From Microbacterium forte (GTDB lineage Bacteria; Actinomycetota; Actinomycetes; Actinomycetales; Microbacteriaceae): 64,000 nucleotides of DNA. Where the stretch lies: assembly GCF_031885415.1 (NCBI RefSeq), contig NZ_CP116871.1, positions 434,001 through 498,000 on the forward strand, written 5' to 3'. The first letter of the stretch is position 1, and every line of letters starts with the position of its first letter. Shown here in pieces: positions 35,195-44,941 of the stretch. The notes beneath the pieces are model-generated. The model had not been told where the DNA came from. It saw only the letters and a list, made by a program, of their open reading frames with translations, and did not search any database. Made by a program: the position numbers and the translations under genes.

Positions 35195-37444
35195 ATGGCG
35201 GAACCGCAGACGGCGTCGCAGGGCTCCAGCCTGAGACGACTGGTTCCCCGCATCTTCTCCCGCGCGCCCAGGATCAACGACCTCGACAATCTGATCCGCA
35301 CGGTGCGTGCGAATCACCCCAAGGGCGATCTGGCCGTCATCGAACGCGCCTACGCCGTCGCGAAGGAGAAGCACGCAGGGCAGCAGCGGCAGAGCGGTGA
35401 GCCGTACATCACTCACCCGCTCGCTGTCGCACAGATCCTCGCCGAGATGGGCCTCGGCCCTCGAGCGATCGCCGCAGCGCTGCTGCACGACACCGTCGAG
35501 GACACCGGCTACGCCCTCACCGACCTCACGGCGGAGTTCGGCGACGAGGTCGCGATGCTCGTCGACGGCGTCACCAAGCTCGACAAGGTCAAGTACGGCG
35601 AGAGCGCGCAGGCCGAGACCGTCCGCAAGATGATCGTCGCGATGTCGAAGGACATCCGCGTTCTGCTGATCAAGCTCGCCGACCGGCTGCACAACGCCCG
35701 CACCTGGGGCTTCGTCCCTCCTGAGAAGGCCGCGAAGAAGGCGAAGGAGACGCTCGAGATCTACGCGCCTCTCGCCAACCGCCTCGGCATCCAGGCGATC
35801 AAGTCGGAGCTCGAAGACCTCTCGTTCGCCGTGCTGCATCCGAAGATCTACAACGAGATCCACAACCTCATCGCGCAGCGCACGCCGCAGCGCGAGAAGT
35901 ATCTCGCTCAGGTCGTCGAGGAGATCGACGAGGATCTGCGCGATCTGCGCATCCGCGGCAAGGTCGTCGGACGCCCGAAGCAGCTGTACTCCGTCTACCA
36001 GAAGATGGTGGTGCGAGGCCGCGAGTTCGACGACATCTACGACCTCATCGGCATCCGGGTGCTCGTCGCCTCCGTTCGCGACTGCTACGCCGTGCTCGGG
36101 GCGATCCACGCGCGGTGGACCCCGCTTCCCGGGCGCTTCAAGGACTACATCGCGACCCCGAAGTTCAACCTGTACCAGTCGCTGCACACCACGGTGATCG
36201 GTCCGTCCGGACGCACGGTCGAGATCCAGATCCGCACGCATGAGATGCACCAGCAGGCGGAGTACGGTGTCGCCGCACACTGGATGTACAAGGAGCGGAT
36301 GAACGGCGGGAAGGCCGAGGTCCGCGCGTCGGACAGCGACATGGCCTGGCTCGCCCACATCTCCGACTGGCAGGCCGAGACGGCCGACCCGGGGGAGTTC
36401 CTCGACTCCCTGCGGTTCGAGATCGGCGCCAAAGAGGTCTACGTCTTCACTCCCAAGGGTCGCGTGGTCGGTCTCCCGGCCGGTGCGACACCCGTCGACT
36501 TCGCCTATGCCGTGCACACCGAGATCGGTCACCGCACGATGGGCTCGAAGGTCAACGGTCGTCTCGTGCCGCTGGAGTCGGAGCTCAAGAGCGGCGATGT
36601 GGTCGAGGTCTTCACCTCGAAGAACCCCGACGCCGGTCCGAGTCAGGATTGGCTCGGCTTCGTCAAGAGCACTCGCGCGCGTAACAAGATCCGCGGATGG
36701 TTCACGAAGGAACGTCGTGAAGAGGCCATCGAGCAGGGCAAGGAGGCCATCGCTCGCGCGATGCGCCGCCAGAACATGCCGCTGCAGCGGTTGATGAGCC
36801 AGGACTCGTTCGCCGAGGTGGCCCACCAGCTCCGCTACGAGGACGTCTCGGCCCTGTATGCCGCTGTGGGCGAGGGGCATGTCTCGACGCAGTCGGTGCT
36901 CGAGAAGGTCACCGCGCTGGTCGCGGCGACCGACCCCGCCACAGGTCCGATCGACCTCCCTGGCAGCATGCCCTCGCGCGAGCCCCGCTCCGGCGATTCC
37001 GGAGTGCTCGTGCGTGGTGCATCCGACATCCTGGTCAAGGTCGCGAAGTGCTGCACCCCGGTGCCCGGCGACGCGATCGTCGGGTTCGTCACCCGTGGCA
37101 GTGGCGTGTCGGTGCACCGCACGGATTGCCCGAACGTCAAGGCGCTCGAGAGCGACGAGGACCGATTCGTCGAGGTGTCCTGGGCGCCGACGACCAAGAG
37201 CGTGTTCCGCGTGCAGATCCAGGTCGAGGCTCTCGACCGTTCGGGTCTTCTCTCGGATGTGACGCGTGTGCTCAGTGAGCACCACGTCAACATCCTGTCG
37301 GCGACGGTCAGCACCACGGACGAGCGCCTCGCGATCAGCCGCTTCGTGTTCGAGATGGGCGATGCCGTGCACCTCGACCGCGTGCTGAACGCCGTGCGTC
37401 GCATCGATGCGGTGTACGACGTCTACCGCGTCACCTCGTCCTGA
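35195..37444 (+). CDS. relA: Bifunctional (p)ppGpp synthetase/hydrolase (RelA/SpoT homolog)
   Basis: 749 residues. Makes and degrades the stringent-response alarmone. HD hydrolase domain with [14 protein letters not shown] and [10 protein letters not shown] (active form); synthetase region with [16 protein letters not shown], then [14 protein letters not shown] and [20 protein letters not shown] domain [19 protein letters not shown]; zinc-finger/RIS region with [12 protein letters not shown]-terminal ACT domain (about 670-749). Start: TCGGAGG 8 bases before the ATG; TAAACT (35167-35172) is a likely -10. The 3' end overlaps the convergent AbiEi-like gene by 14 bases. Confidence 0.97.
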   Translation: MAEPQTASQGSSLRRLVPRIFSRAPRINDLDNLIRTVRANHPKGDLAVIERAYAVAKEKHAGQQRQSGEPYITHPLAVAQILAEMGLGPRAIAAALLHDTVEDTGYALTDLTAEFGDEVAMLVDGVTKLDKVKYGESAQAETVRKMIVAMSKDIRVLLIKLADRLHNARTWGFVPPEKAAKKAKETLEIYAPLANRLGIQAIKSELEDLSFAVLHPKIYNEIHNLIAQRTPQREKYLAQVVEEIDEDLRDLRIRGKVVGRPKQLYSVYQKMVVRGREFDDIYDLIGIRVLVASVRDCYAVLGAIHARWTPLPGRFKDYIATPKFNLYQSLHTTVIGPSGRTVEIQIRTHEMHQQAEYGVAAHWMYKERMNGGKAEVRASDSDMAWLAHISDWQAETADPGEFLDSLRFEIGAKEVYVFTPKGRVVGLPAGATPVDFAYAVHTEIGHRTMGSKVNGRLVPLESELKSGDVVEVFTSKNPDAGPSQDWLGFVKSTRARNKIRGWFTKERREEAIEQGKEAIARAMRRQNMPLQRLMSQDSFAEVAHQLRYEDVSALYAAVGEGHVSTQSVLEKVTALVAATDPATGPIDLPGSMPSREPRSGDSGVLVRGASDILVKVAKCCTPVPGDAIVGFVTRGSGVSVHRTDCPNVKALESDEDRFVEVSWAPTTKSVFRVQIQVEALDRSGLLSDVTRVLSEHHVNILSATVSTTDERLAISRFVFEMGDAVHLDRVLNAVRRIDAVYDVYRVTSS

Positions 37445-37982
37445 CGAGGAGCCTTTCGAGTGCACCGCGACCGGCCCGCTTTCCGGGCACGCGGATCATG
37501 GTGTCGATCTCGCTGAGTGCGGCCGAGACGAGGGCCGGCTCGGTGTCGGCCAGCAGCAGCATCCATCGCCGCAGCGACTCGTCGCGGTGCAGGCCGAGGG
37601 CGAGATCGACCATCGTGCGCTGGGGCGTCATGACGGGCACCCCGCCGATCAGCTCGATGTGCGTGCGAGACAGCGCGGTGTCGTGCAGGATCACCCGAGA
37701 GGGCAGCGCTGCGCGGATCCGGTGGCCGACCGCACGTCGGACATGGTGGCGAGCGGGCGGAGCATCACCGGCCCCGTGAATCCATGCGGCGGATGGACCG
37801 GAGGCAGCTGTGTCGGCGGGGACGAGGGCCGCGATCGCAGCCGCCCTCGCGCTCGGGCTCTCGATGAGATCGGCGGGAATGTAGCCCTCGCCGAGATCGA
37901 CCAGGTGCCCGTCGATCCTCGCCGCGCTGAGCTCGGGGATCGTGAGCCGTTCACCGGGCAGATACAGGAACGCGGGGTGCAT
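37431..37982 (-). CDS. AbiEi-like orphan protein
   Basis: 183 residues. The layout resembles the C-terminal domain of type IV antitoxins of the AbiEi group: a sequence around [15 protein letters not shown], a middle RRAVGHRIR...RVILHD and the conserved [16 protein letters not shown] motif. No AbiEii toxin is nearby, and the wHTH expected at the N-terminus is not evident. Such orphan AbiEi-like proteins are frequent in Actinobacteria; function unknown. A GTG at 37985 precedes the ATG at 37982, so the start could be one codon earlier. It converges on relA with a 14-base overlap. Confidence 0.65.
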   Translation of the reverse strand: MHPAFLYLPGERLTIPELSAARIDGHLVDLGEGYIPADLIESPSARAAAIAALVPADTAASGPSAAWIHGAGDAPPARHHVRRAVGHRIRAALPSRVILHDTALSRTHIELIGGVPVMTPQRTMVDLALGLHRDESLRRWMLLLADTEPALVSAALSEIDTMIRVPGKRAGRGALERLLVRTR

Positions 37983-38043
37983 CACGCCAGTCTGGCGCGG
38001 TGCACCCCGCGTTCCGTGTCGATCGGAGGATCTGTGGAGAAGG

Positions 38044-39402
38044 TCAGCCGCCGAGCGCGTTCAGCCAGGCGCGGCGCGCTTCGAGAGCATCCGCGGCGGC
38101 CTTGGCGGCCTTCTTGTCTCCCGACTTCTCTGCGGCGGCGAGCTCGGCCTCGAGCTTCTCGATCGCCTCGAGGAGCTGCGAGCTCATGTCGTTGGCGCGC
38201 GCCTTGGTCTCGGGGTTGTTCTTCTTCCAGTCGACTTCTTCACGAGCCTTGAGAGCCTGCTCGATCACGCGGAGGCGATCGTCGAGCGCCCGCTCCTTGT
38301 CTCGGGGGAAGATGCGACCGATCTCGTCCCACTGGCGCTGGATGCCGGTGAGCAGCGCGCGGGCGCGCTTGATGTTGGGCTCATCGGCCACGGCCTTCGC
38401 CTCTTCGAGCAGAGCCTGGCGAGCCTCGATCTTCGGAGCGGAGTCTGCCTCTTCCGCAGCCGACTGCTCGGCCCGTGCCGAGTACAGCGCGTCTCCCGCC
38501 GCCTTGAACCGTGCCCACAGCGCGTCGTCTGCCTTGCGTCCGGCGCGGCCGGCGGCCTTCCATTCGTCGAGCAGGGTGCGGTACGCAGGGATGCCGTCGA
38601 CGCCGCGCGGTGCGAGTGCCTCTGCGCGCTCGACCAGACGAGTCTTCGCGTCACGGGCGGTCTTGTGCGTGTCGTCGAGCTCGGAGTAGAACGCGCGGCG
38701 TGCCTTGTCGACCGTGCCGCGTGCATCGCGGAACCGCTTCCAGAGCTGCTGCGAGACGCCCTTCGACAGGCGCGGACCGTTCTGCTGCTGTGCCTGCCAG
38801 GCGTCGAAGAGCTCGCCGAGCTCAGCGGTGACCTGCTTCCACTGCACCTTCGACAGGTCGCGGGCGGCGATCTCCTCGGCACGCTCGACGAGGGCCGTGC
38901 GATCGGCGATGGCCTTGTCGACCAGTTCCTTCGCCTGCTGGGCCTCCTGAGCCGTCGCCTCGGAGAGCGAGGAGGTCAGGGCGTTCAGTCGCTCGCGGAG
39001 TCCGGCGAGGTCGCCGACGGCGGCCGCATCCGTCGCCTCGGCGAGAAGATGGCCCGCCTGCTTGACGAGGTCGGCGGCGGAGGCGCCCCCGGCCTGGTGG
39101 CGCTGCTCGAGCGTGTGCACCTTGAAAGCGATGTCCTCGTACTTGCGCACGAAGTAGGCGAGCGCCTCGTCGGGGGTGCCGTCAGGGTACTGTCCGACGA
39201 CGCGCCAGTCCTCGCCCTCGCGGACCTCGACGGTGCCGTCGTCTGTGACGCGGCCCCACTTCGCGGCGTCGGAGGACGACGCGGCGCTGGCGGCGGCAGC
39301 TGCCGGCGCGACGGCAGCCGGCGTCGGCACCTTTCGCGGCAGGGGCGCAGCCGGGGGAGCGGGAACGGGGGGAGTCGGCTTCGACGGCTCTGTGGCAGAC
39401 AC
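38044..39402 (-). CDS. DUF349 domain protein
   Basis: 452 residues from GTG 39402, which has AAGGAG 8 bases upstream. After a Pro/Ala-rich, probably disordered N-terminus (about 1-50) come helical repeats typical of DUF349, each with a WK/W-x-x-(A/I)-G element: VQWKQVTAELGELFDAWQ, LLDEWKAAGRAGRKADDALW, LLTGIQRQWDEIGRIFPRD. It is highly charged and probably forms long helices. Function unknown; in Mycobacterium-like relatives no role is established. A coiled coil ends the protein (LEAIEKLEAELAAAEKSG). Divergent from nirB. Confidence 0.9.
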   Translation of the reverse strand: MSATEPSKPTPPVPAPPAAPLPRKVPTPAAVAPAAAAASAASSSDAAKWGRVTDDGTVEVREGEDWRVVGQYPDGTPDEALAYFVRKYEDIAFKVHTLEQRHQAGGASAADLVKQAGHLLAEATDAAAVGDLAGLRERLNALTSSLSEATAQEAQQAKELVDKAIADRTALVERAEEIAARDLSKVQWKQVTAELGELFDAWQAQQQNGPRLSKGVSQQLWKRFRDARGTVDKARRAFYSELDDTHKTARDAKTRLVERAEALAPRGVDGIPAYRTLLDEWKAAGRAGRKADDALWARFKAAGDALYSARAEQSAAEEADSAPKIEARQALLEEAKAVADEPNIKRARALLTGIQRQWDEIGRIFPRDKERALDDRLRVIEQALKAREEVDWKKNNPETKARANDMSSQLLEAIEKLEAELAAAEKSGDKKAAKAAADALEARRAWLNALGG

Positions 39403-39528
39403 GGTGATTCTCCTTGCGCGGTAGGGCCCGCGGGAGGCGGAAAGGACGAGCTTCAGCCTAGTACGAGAGCGAGGTTGCAATGTGGTGGTCGGATCTCACA
39501 ACGGCCGTTACCGATCTGTGAGCGAATC

Positions 39529-39567
39529 GTTCGACGCACGAAACACCGGGCGTCACATGCGGGAAAC
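39529..39567 (+). promoter_or_regulatory. GlnR-type box upstream of nirB
   Basis: GTCAC-ATGCGG-GAAAC at 39552-39567 matches the actinobacterial GlnR consensus GTNAC-N6-GAAAC exactly. A second, weaker element GTTCG-N6-GAAAC lies at 39529-39544. A TATCGT (39578-39583) follows and the nirB ATG is at 39618. Binding is inferred. Confidence 0.65.
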
Positions 39568-39617
39568 ACCAGGCTCCTATCGTCGCCTTCACGACGTCCC
39601 CCGGCGATTGGAGCAGT

Positions 39618-42197
39618 ATGAACGAGGTCTTCCTCACCCCCAAGGAGATCGTCGTCGTGGGTGCCGGTATGGTCGCCCACCGGTTCGTCGAGAGCCTGAT
39701 CAGCCGGGCTGACACGCCGATGCATGTGACGGTCATCGGCGACGAGGCACGCCGGCCCTACGACCGGGTCGGTCTCACCGGATTCTTCTCGGGGGCGACG
39801 CCGGAGGATCTCGAGCTCGATCCCTCGGTCTTCGACGACTTCCGCGTGCGGTTCATGGCCGATGACAGGGTGCTGCGGATCGACCGTTCGGCTCGCACCG
39901 TCACGACCAGATCGCGAAAGAGCATCCCGTACGACACGCTCGTGCTCGCCACAGGCTCCTACGCCGCCAAGGTCGCCGTCGACGGGGCCGACCTGCCAGG
40001 ATGCTTCGTCTACCGCACCCTCGAAGATGTGCACTCGCTCAAGGAGTTCGTCTCGGTGCGGAGCCGGATGCTCGGCCGTCCGCTGCGCGGCGCCGTCATC
40101 GGCGGAGGTCTCCTCGGTCTCGAGGCTGCCGGCGCACTGCAGGGGATGGACGTGGAGGCGACCGTCGTGCAGTACTCGGATCGCCTGATGTCGGCGCAGC
40201 TGGACTCCGCAGGTGGAGGAATGCTCAAGCGACTGCTCGAAGCGCGAGGGATCTCGGTGCGCACTCAGTCGCGCACGACGCGTCTCGATCCTGACGAGTC
40301 GGGTGCGGTCACCGCACTCGAGTTCCAGGACGGTTCGGTCGAGAGAGCCGACGTCGTCGTCTTCACGGTGGGTGTCCGCCCGCGCGACGAGCTCGCACGC
40401 AACGCGGAGATGCTCGTGGATCCGCGGGGTGGCATCATCATCGACGACCGGTGCTCGACCTCTGACCCGCACATCCTGGCGATCGGCGAGGTCGCCAGCT
40501 TCGAGGGTCGCTGCGTCGGTCTCGTGGCACCCGGATATGCGATGGCGGAGGTCGCAGCCACCCGCCTCCTCGGCGGTGACGCGGCGTTCCCCGGATACGA
40601 CGACTCCTCGAAGCTCAAGCTCTCGGGCGTCGACGTCGCGAGCTTCGGCGATGCGATGGCGACCACTCCGAACGCTCTCGACGTCGTCTATGCCGATCCG
40701 GTGGCCGGGGTCTACAAAAAGCTCGTGCTGTCGGACGACGCGCAGACGCTGCTCGGTGGGATCCTCGTCGGAGACGCGGCAGCCTACGGCGCCCTGCGCC
40801 CCCTGGTGGGGGCGAAGCTCGGGGCGGACCCTGCCGCGTACCTGCTGCCGGAAGGCGGCAATGAGGCGCCAGGCGGCGAGCTGCCGGACGAGGCCGTCGT
40901 CTGCTCGTGCTCTAACGTGACGGCTGGACGCATACGCCAGGCGGTGCACGAGGAGGGCTGCACCGATGCCGCCGCGGTGAAGGGGTGCACGAAGGCAGGC
41001 GCCACCTGTGGGTCCTGCGTCCTGATGGTCAAGAAGGTCGTCGGTCAGGAGCTGACGAAGCTCGGTCAGACCGTGTCTCACGCGCTGTGCGAGCACTTCG
41101 ATCTCTCGCGCCGCCAGCTGTTCGACGCGGTGCGGGTCGCGCAGCTCACGACGTTCAGTGCGATCGTCGACCGGTTCGGGCGCGGGCGCGGGTGCGACAT
41201 CTGCAAGCCGGCGATCGCCAGCATCCTGTCCGTCCTCGTCGGGGCCCATGTGCTCGACGGAGAGAACGCCACGCTGCAGGACACCAACGACCATGTGATG
41301 GCCAACATGCAGAAGGACGGCACGTACTCGGTCGTGCCGAGGATGGCCGGCGGAGAGGTCACCCCGGAGGGACTGATCGCTATCGGGCAGATCGCCAAGG
41401 ACTTCGCGCTGTACACGAAGATCACCGGCGGTCAGCGCATCGACATGTTCGGGGCGCGGCTGGAGCAGCTGCCGCTGATCTGGCAGCGTCTGGTCGACGC
41501 CGGCTTCGAATCGGGCCAGGCCTACGGCAAGTCGCTGCGCACGGTGAAGTCGTGCGTCGGCTCGACGTGGTGTCGATACGGAGTGCTCGACGCCGTCGGC
41601 ATGGCGGTCAAGCTCGAGCTCCGCTATCGGGGCCTTCGCGCGCCGCACAAGCTCAAGCTCGGCGTGTCCGGGTGCGCTCGCGAGTGCGCCGAGGCGCGGG
41701 GCAAAGACGTCGGCGTGATCGCCACCGAGACCGGATGGAACATGTACGTGGGCGGGAACGGCGGATTCACTCCGCGGCACGCCCAGCTGCTGGCCTCCGA
41801 TCTCGACGACGAGGGGCTGATCACGGCCATCGATCGGTTCTTCATGTACTACATCCGCACGGCCGATCGTCTGCAGCGGACGGCTCCGTGGTGCGAGGAT
41901 CTCGAAGGGGGGCTCGACGGCCTCCGGAGCGTGATCTTCGACGACAGCCTCGGTATCTGCGCCGATCTCGACGAGGCGATGGCGCAGCACGTCGATCGCT
42001 ACGAGGACGAGTGGGCGGCCACCCTCGCCGACCCCCTCAAGCTCGAGAGGTTCCGGTCATTCGTGAATGCCGCCGACACACCTGATCCTTCGCTCGCCTA
42101 TGTCTCGGAGCGCGGCCAGATCCGTCCGGCCACCGCGGAAGAGCGCCGCACCGGCGGGGTCCTCATCGCCGGGACCGCGCTGGAGGTGCGTCGATGA
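39618..42197 (+). CDS. nirB: Nitrite reductase [NAD(P)H] large subunit
   Basis: 859 residues. Reduces nitrite to ammonium in the cytoplasm. FAD/NAD(P) domain first (EIVVVGAGMVAHRFV; VIGGGLLGLEAAGAL), then a bacterioferredoxin-like 2Fe-2S domain (CSCSNVTAGRI...GATCGSC, about 430-470), then the sulfite/nitrite reductase region with siroheme-4Fe-4S cysteines in SCVGSTWC and GVSGCARECAEA (about 643-690). GAGCAGT precedes the ATG. ATGA overlap with nirD. Assimilatory context: siroheme genes in the same operon, no nitrate reductase visible. Confidence 0.96.
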   Translation: MNEVFLTPKEIVVVGAGMVAHRFVESLISRADTPMHVTVIGDEARRPYDRVGLTGFFSGATPEDLELDPSVFDDFRVRFMADDRVLRIDRSARTVTTRSRKSIPYDTLVLATGSYAAKVAVDGADLPGCFVYRTLEDVHSLKEFVSVRSRMLGRPLRGAVIGGGLLGLEAAGALQGMDVEATVVQYSDRLMSAQLDSAGGGMLKRLLEARGISVRTQSRTTRLDPDESGAVTALEFQDGSVERADVVVFTVGVRPRDELARNAEMLVDPRGGIIIDDRCSTSDPHILAIGEVASFEGRCVGLVAPGYAMAEVAATRLLGGDAAFPGYDDSSKLKLSGVDVASFGDAMATTPNALDVVYADPVAGVYKKLVLSDDAQTLLGGILVGDAAAYGALRPLVGAKLGADPAAYLLPEGGNEAPGGELPDEAVVCSCSNVTAGRIRQAVHEEGCTDAAAVKGCTKAGATCGSCVLMVKKVVGQELTKLGQTVSHALCEHFDLSRRQLFDAVRVAQLTTFSAIVDRFGRGRGCDICKPAIASILSVLVGAHVLDGENATLQDTNDHVMANMQKDGTYSVVPRMAGGEVTPEGLIAIGQIAKDFALYTKITGGQRIDMFGARLEQLPLIWQRLVDAGFESGQAYGKSLRTVKSCVGSTWCRYGVLDAVGMAVKLELRYRGLRAPHKLKLGVSGCARECAEARGKDVGVIATETGWNMYVGGNGGFTPRHAQLLASDLDDEGLITAIDRFFMYYIRTADRLQRTAPWCEDLEGGLDGLRSVIFDDSLGICADLDEAMAQHVDRYEDEWAATLADPLKLERFRSFVNAADTPDPSLAYVSERGQIRPATAEERRTGGVLIAGTALEVRR

Positions 42198-42562
42198 GCC
42201 TCGCGATCGACGCCGCGACGCACGTGCAGGTCTGCACGATCGGCGACCTCGAGGTCGAGAGAGGTCGCGCGGCTCTCATCGACGGACAGCAGGTGGCGCT
42301 GTTCCTCCTTCCCGACGGGACGGTGCTCGGCGTCGACAACCTCGACCCCTTCTCGGGTGCGCACGTCATCTCACGCGGGATCGTGGGCAGCCGGGGGGAC
42401 ACTCCCACCGTCGCCTCTCCACTGCACAAGCAGGTCTTCGATCTGCGCACAGGCGAGTGCCTCGAGACCCACGGCAAGCCGCCTGCGGCGCTGCGGGTGT
42501 GGCCGGTCGCGATCGACGACGGCACCGTGTACGTCGGGCCGCCGGAGAGCACGGGCCCATGA
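42194..42562 (+). CDS. nirD: Nitrite reductase small subunit (Rieske-like fold)
   Basis: 122 residues. NirD-type Rieske fold without the 2Fe-2S ligands: the usual Cys/His pairs are replaced, as expected for the family (LGVDNLDPFSGAHVISRGI and ASPLHKQVFDLRTGECLE). Needed for NirB activity. Both ends overlap neighbours by ATGA. Confidence 0.93.
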   Translation: MSLAIDAATHVQVCTIGDLEVERGRAALIDGQQVALFLLPDGTVLGVDNLDPFSGAHVISRGIVGSRGDTPTVASPLHKQVFDLRTGECLETHGKPPAALRVWPVAIDDGTVYVGPPESTGP

Positions 42563-43326
42563 GACGCGCACGAGTGGGCAGGGTCGACCTGATCGGCGGC
42601 GGGCCGGGTCCGGCTGATCTCATGACGGTGCGCGCGTATCGACTGCTCATGGCGGCGGATGTCGTGATCGCCGATCGCCTCGGTCCGTTCGAGGAGCTCA
42701 GGCACGAGCTGCCACCGCATGTCGAGATCATCGACGTCGGCAAACGCCCGGGACATCATCCGGTGCCGCAGCACGAGATCGACGCTCTCCTGGTGGACCG
42801 CGCTCTCGCAGGGCATCGGGTGGTTCGCCTCAAGGGTGGGGACCCGTTCGTTCTCGGGCGCGGGGGCGAGGAGGTGCTCGCGTGTGAGGCCGCCGGCGTG
42901 CCGGTCAGTGTCACACCGGGTGTCAGCAGTGCGATCTCCGTGCCTCAGTCCGCGGGCATCCCCGTGACCCACCGTGGCGTCGCGTCGGCCGTGCACATCC
43001 TCAACGGCCACGGCGACCTCACCGCGAGCGCGATCGCGTCCATGTCCGATCCGTCCGTCACCACCGTGATCCTGATGGGGGTGGCGTCGCTGCCTCGCCT
43101 GGCCGCTTCAGCCGTCTCGCACGGCGTGCCGGGGGACATCCCCGTGGCGATCGTCGAGAACGGGCACACCGAGAGGCAGCGGACGATCCGCAGCACCCTC
43201 GCGCAGGCGGCCACGGATGCGGCCTCGGCCCAGGTGGTGAATCCGGCCGTGATCGTGATCGGCGAAGTCGCCCGGGCAGGGCTGCTGCTGCCGACACCGG
43301 CGATGATCGCGGAGAGCATGACATGA
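42559..43326 (+). CDS. cobA: Uroporphyrinogen-III C-methyltransferase (SUMT)
   Basis: 255 residues. Uses two S-adenosylmethionine to turn uroporphyrinogen III into precorrin-2, the first step to siroheme. Motifs: [59 protein letters not shown]. Single SUMT domain: no CysG-type dehydrogenase/ferrochelatase part, so those activities must be elsewhere. ATGA overlaps with nirD and hemD. Confidence 0.95.
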   Translation: MRRARVGRVDLIGGGPGPADLMTVRAYRLLMAADVVIADRLGPFEELRHELPPHVEIIDVGKRPGHHPVPQHEIDALLVDRALAGHRVVRLKGGDPFVLGRGGEEVLACEAAGVPVSVTPGVSSAISVPQSAGIPVTHRGVASAVHILNGHGDLTASAIASMSDPSVTTVILMGVASLPRLAASAVSHGVPGDIPVAIVENGHTERQRTIRSTLAQAATDAASAQVVNPAVIVIGEVARAGLLLPTPAMIAESMT

Positions 43327-44450
43327 CCACTGCGCGCGCACTCGACTCCGCGCTGGCCGGGTGCACGATCATCGTCGCCGCCGACCGTCGCTCGGTCGAT
43401 CTGGCGACCGCTCTCGAGCGGCGGGGCGCGGTCGTCCATCGAGCACCCGCGCTGAGCATCGTCACCAACTCCGACGACGCCGAACTGCTCGCTCGCACCG
43501 AGCGAGTGATCGCTTCTCCACCGGACATCGTGATCGTCACCACCGGGGTCGGGTTCCGCGGATGGATGGATGCCGCGCACGAGAACGGCCTCGACGGGCA
43601 GCTCGACCGAGCCCTGCAGGGTGCGCACTTCGTCGCTCGGGGCCCGAAGGCGCACGGTGCGATCCAGCAGGCGGGCTTCACGGCCGACTGGGTCGCCGAG
43701 TCCGAGACATCGGCCGAGGTCGGCGAGTACCTCCTCGCCTCCGGAGTGGCAGGGAAGCGGATCCTCGTGCAGCATCACGGCGCCGGCGCGGACGGACTCG
43801 ACGAGTTGCTGACGGATGCCGGCGCAGAGGTGCTGAGCATCACCGTCTACCGCTGGGGCCCTCCTCCGGACCCGGACGTGGTGCGACGCTCGGCGCTTCA
43901 AGCGGCCGGCGGGGAGGCAGACGCCGTGCTGTTCACGTCGGCCCCGGGAGCGGCATCGTGGATCGCGTTCGCCGAGGAATCCGGCGCGCTGGAGAGCGTC
44001 AGGAGGCGCGCCGAGTCGGGGCGCCTCCTGCTCGCCTGCGTGGGGCCGATCACCGCCGCGCCTCTGCACACCGCGAACCTTCGCACCACGATCGCCGACC
44101 GGGGGCGTCTCGGATCGCTCGCCCGGACCGTCATCGCGCACTTCGGAGGGGGGAAGGCGCCGTCTCTGCCGACCGATGCCGGACTCGTCGAGGTGCGCAG
44201 CGGCGGAGTCCTCGTGGACGGTGCGTTCATCCCGCTCTCCCGGTCGGCGGCAGCGCTGATCGAGGCACTGGCCTCGGCAGGGGGCCGCGTGCTCTCGCGA
44301 GCCGAACTCGGCGGGGTGCTTCCGGGGGCGGAGCGCAACGGACACGCGGTCGAGGTCGCCGTCGCACGGCTGCGGGAGGCGCTCGGCGGTAACGAGCTCG
44401 TGCACACCGTGGTGAAGCGGGGCTATCGTCTCGCGGTCACCGAGTACTGA
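43323..44450 (+). CDS. hemD: Uroporphyrinogen-III synthase fused to a winged-helix DNA-binding domain
   Basis: 375 residues. The HemD fold spans about residues 10-260 (LAGCTIIVAADRRSVDLATAL; the FTSAPGAASWIAFAEE block), and an OmpR-type winged helix occupies the C-terminus (about 285-375: IPLSRSAAALIEALASAGGRVLSRAELGG and VHTVVKRGYRL). HemD makes the cyclic uroporphyrinogen III used by CobA. The fusion is known in Actinobacteria, and here stands in the nir operon, suggesting that tetrapyrrole supply could be read by a DNA-binding enzyme. Whether the enzyme half is active is unknown; HemD sequences diverge strongly. ATGA overlap with cobA. Confidence 0.9.
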   Translation: MTTARALDSALAGCTIIVAADRRSVDLATALERRGAVVHRAPALSIVTNSDDAELLARTERVIASPPDIVIVTTGVGFRGWMDAAHENGLDGQLDRALQGAHFVARGPKAHGAIQQAGFTADWVAESETSAEVGEYLLASGVAGKRILVQHHGAGADGLDELLTDAGAEVLSITVYRWGPPPDPDVVRRSALQAAGGEADAVLFTSAPGAASWIAFAEESGALESVRRRAESGRLLLACVGPITAAPLHTANLRTTIADRGRLGSLARTVIAHFGGGKAPSLPTDAGLVEVRSGGVLVDGAFIPLSRSAAALIEALASAGGRVLSRAELGGVLPGAERNGHAVEVAVARLREALGGNELVHTVVKRGYRLAVTEY

Positions 44451-44533
44451 GCGGCGTCGCAGCGGCGACCGGAACACCGGGCGCTCCGGATCGCACGACG
44501 CGCGGGAGGGTGGCCGGGTAGCCGCTCAGCGGG

Positions 44534-44830
44534 TCACTCGGCAGGGGCGTCCGTGGGCGCGGGCTCAGGGGTCGCCTGGTCCGACGGCAGCGGAGCGTCG
44601 GTCGGTTCGACGGTCGGCGTAGGGGAGGGCGCTGGCGGGTTCACCTGAGCATGCACGACCTGACTCACGATGGCGCCGGCGATGATCAGCACGCCGACGA
44701 CGACGGCGATCGCGTTGTCGCGGGTACGGCGGCGGATCTGCCCCTCGTGCCACGTCTTGCGGGCTGTGTGCAGGCGCGCGCGCTCCGCTTCGGTGCGCGA
44801 CTGCTGCGTGCTCTTCCCGCGTCCGGCCAT
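44534..44830 (-). CDS. Small single-pass membrane protein of unknown function
   Basis: 98 residues. A basic cytosolic part (about 1-39), one helix (AIAVVVGVLIIAGAIVSQVV, 40-59) and an extracytoplasmic Pro/Thr/Ala/Asp-rich tail. AAGGGAG lies 7 bases before the ATG; in-frame upstream codons overlap the rarA start and are not used. Similar small proteins sit next to rarA in related genomes as far as I recall. No function known. Confidence 0.8.
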   Translation of the reverse strand: MAGRGKSTQQSRTEAERARLHTARKTWHEGQIRRRTRDNAIAVVVGVLIIAGAIVSQVVHAQVNPPAPSPTPTVEPTDAPLPSDQATPEPAPTDAPAE

Positions 44831-44941
44831 TGCGTGCTCCCTTACTCGACGTGAATGTGCAACGTCGCCTGAGAGCCTACCGTCGAGATCGCGCCGCCCT
44901 GTTCTGCCCGAAGTGTCGGTGCCCCGCGTTAGCCTGGACGG

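Noticed and set aside
35036..37465. 809-codon open frame antisense to relA
   Set aside because: A shadow of the codon bias in a high-GC gene; the sense strand encodes a full RelA with all domains, and the antisense product has a repetitive Leu/Arg/Asp/Val composition without motifs.
39453..41990. 845-codon open frame antisense to nirB
   Set aside because: Shadow of a long high-GC gene; no motifs, and nirB has clear cofactor sites.
44451..44533. Possible terminator after hemD
   Set aside because: GC-rich stretches show only short imperfect pairing and no T-tract, so I do not call one.
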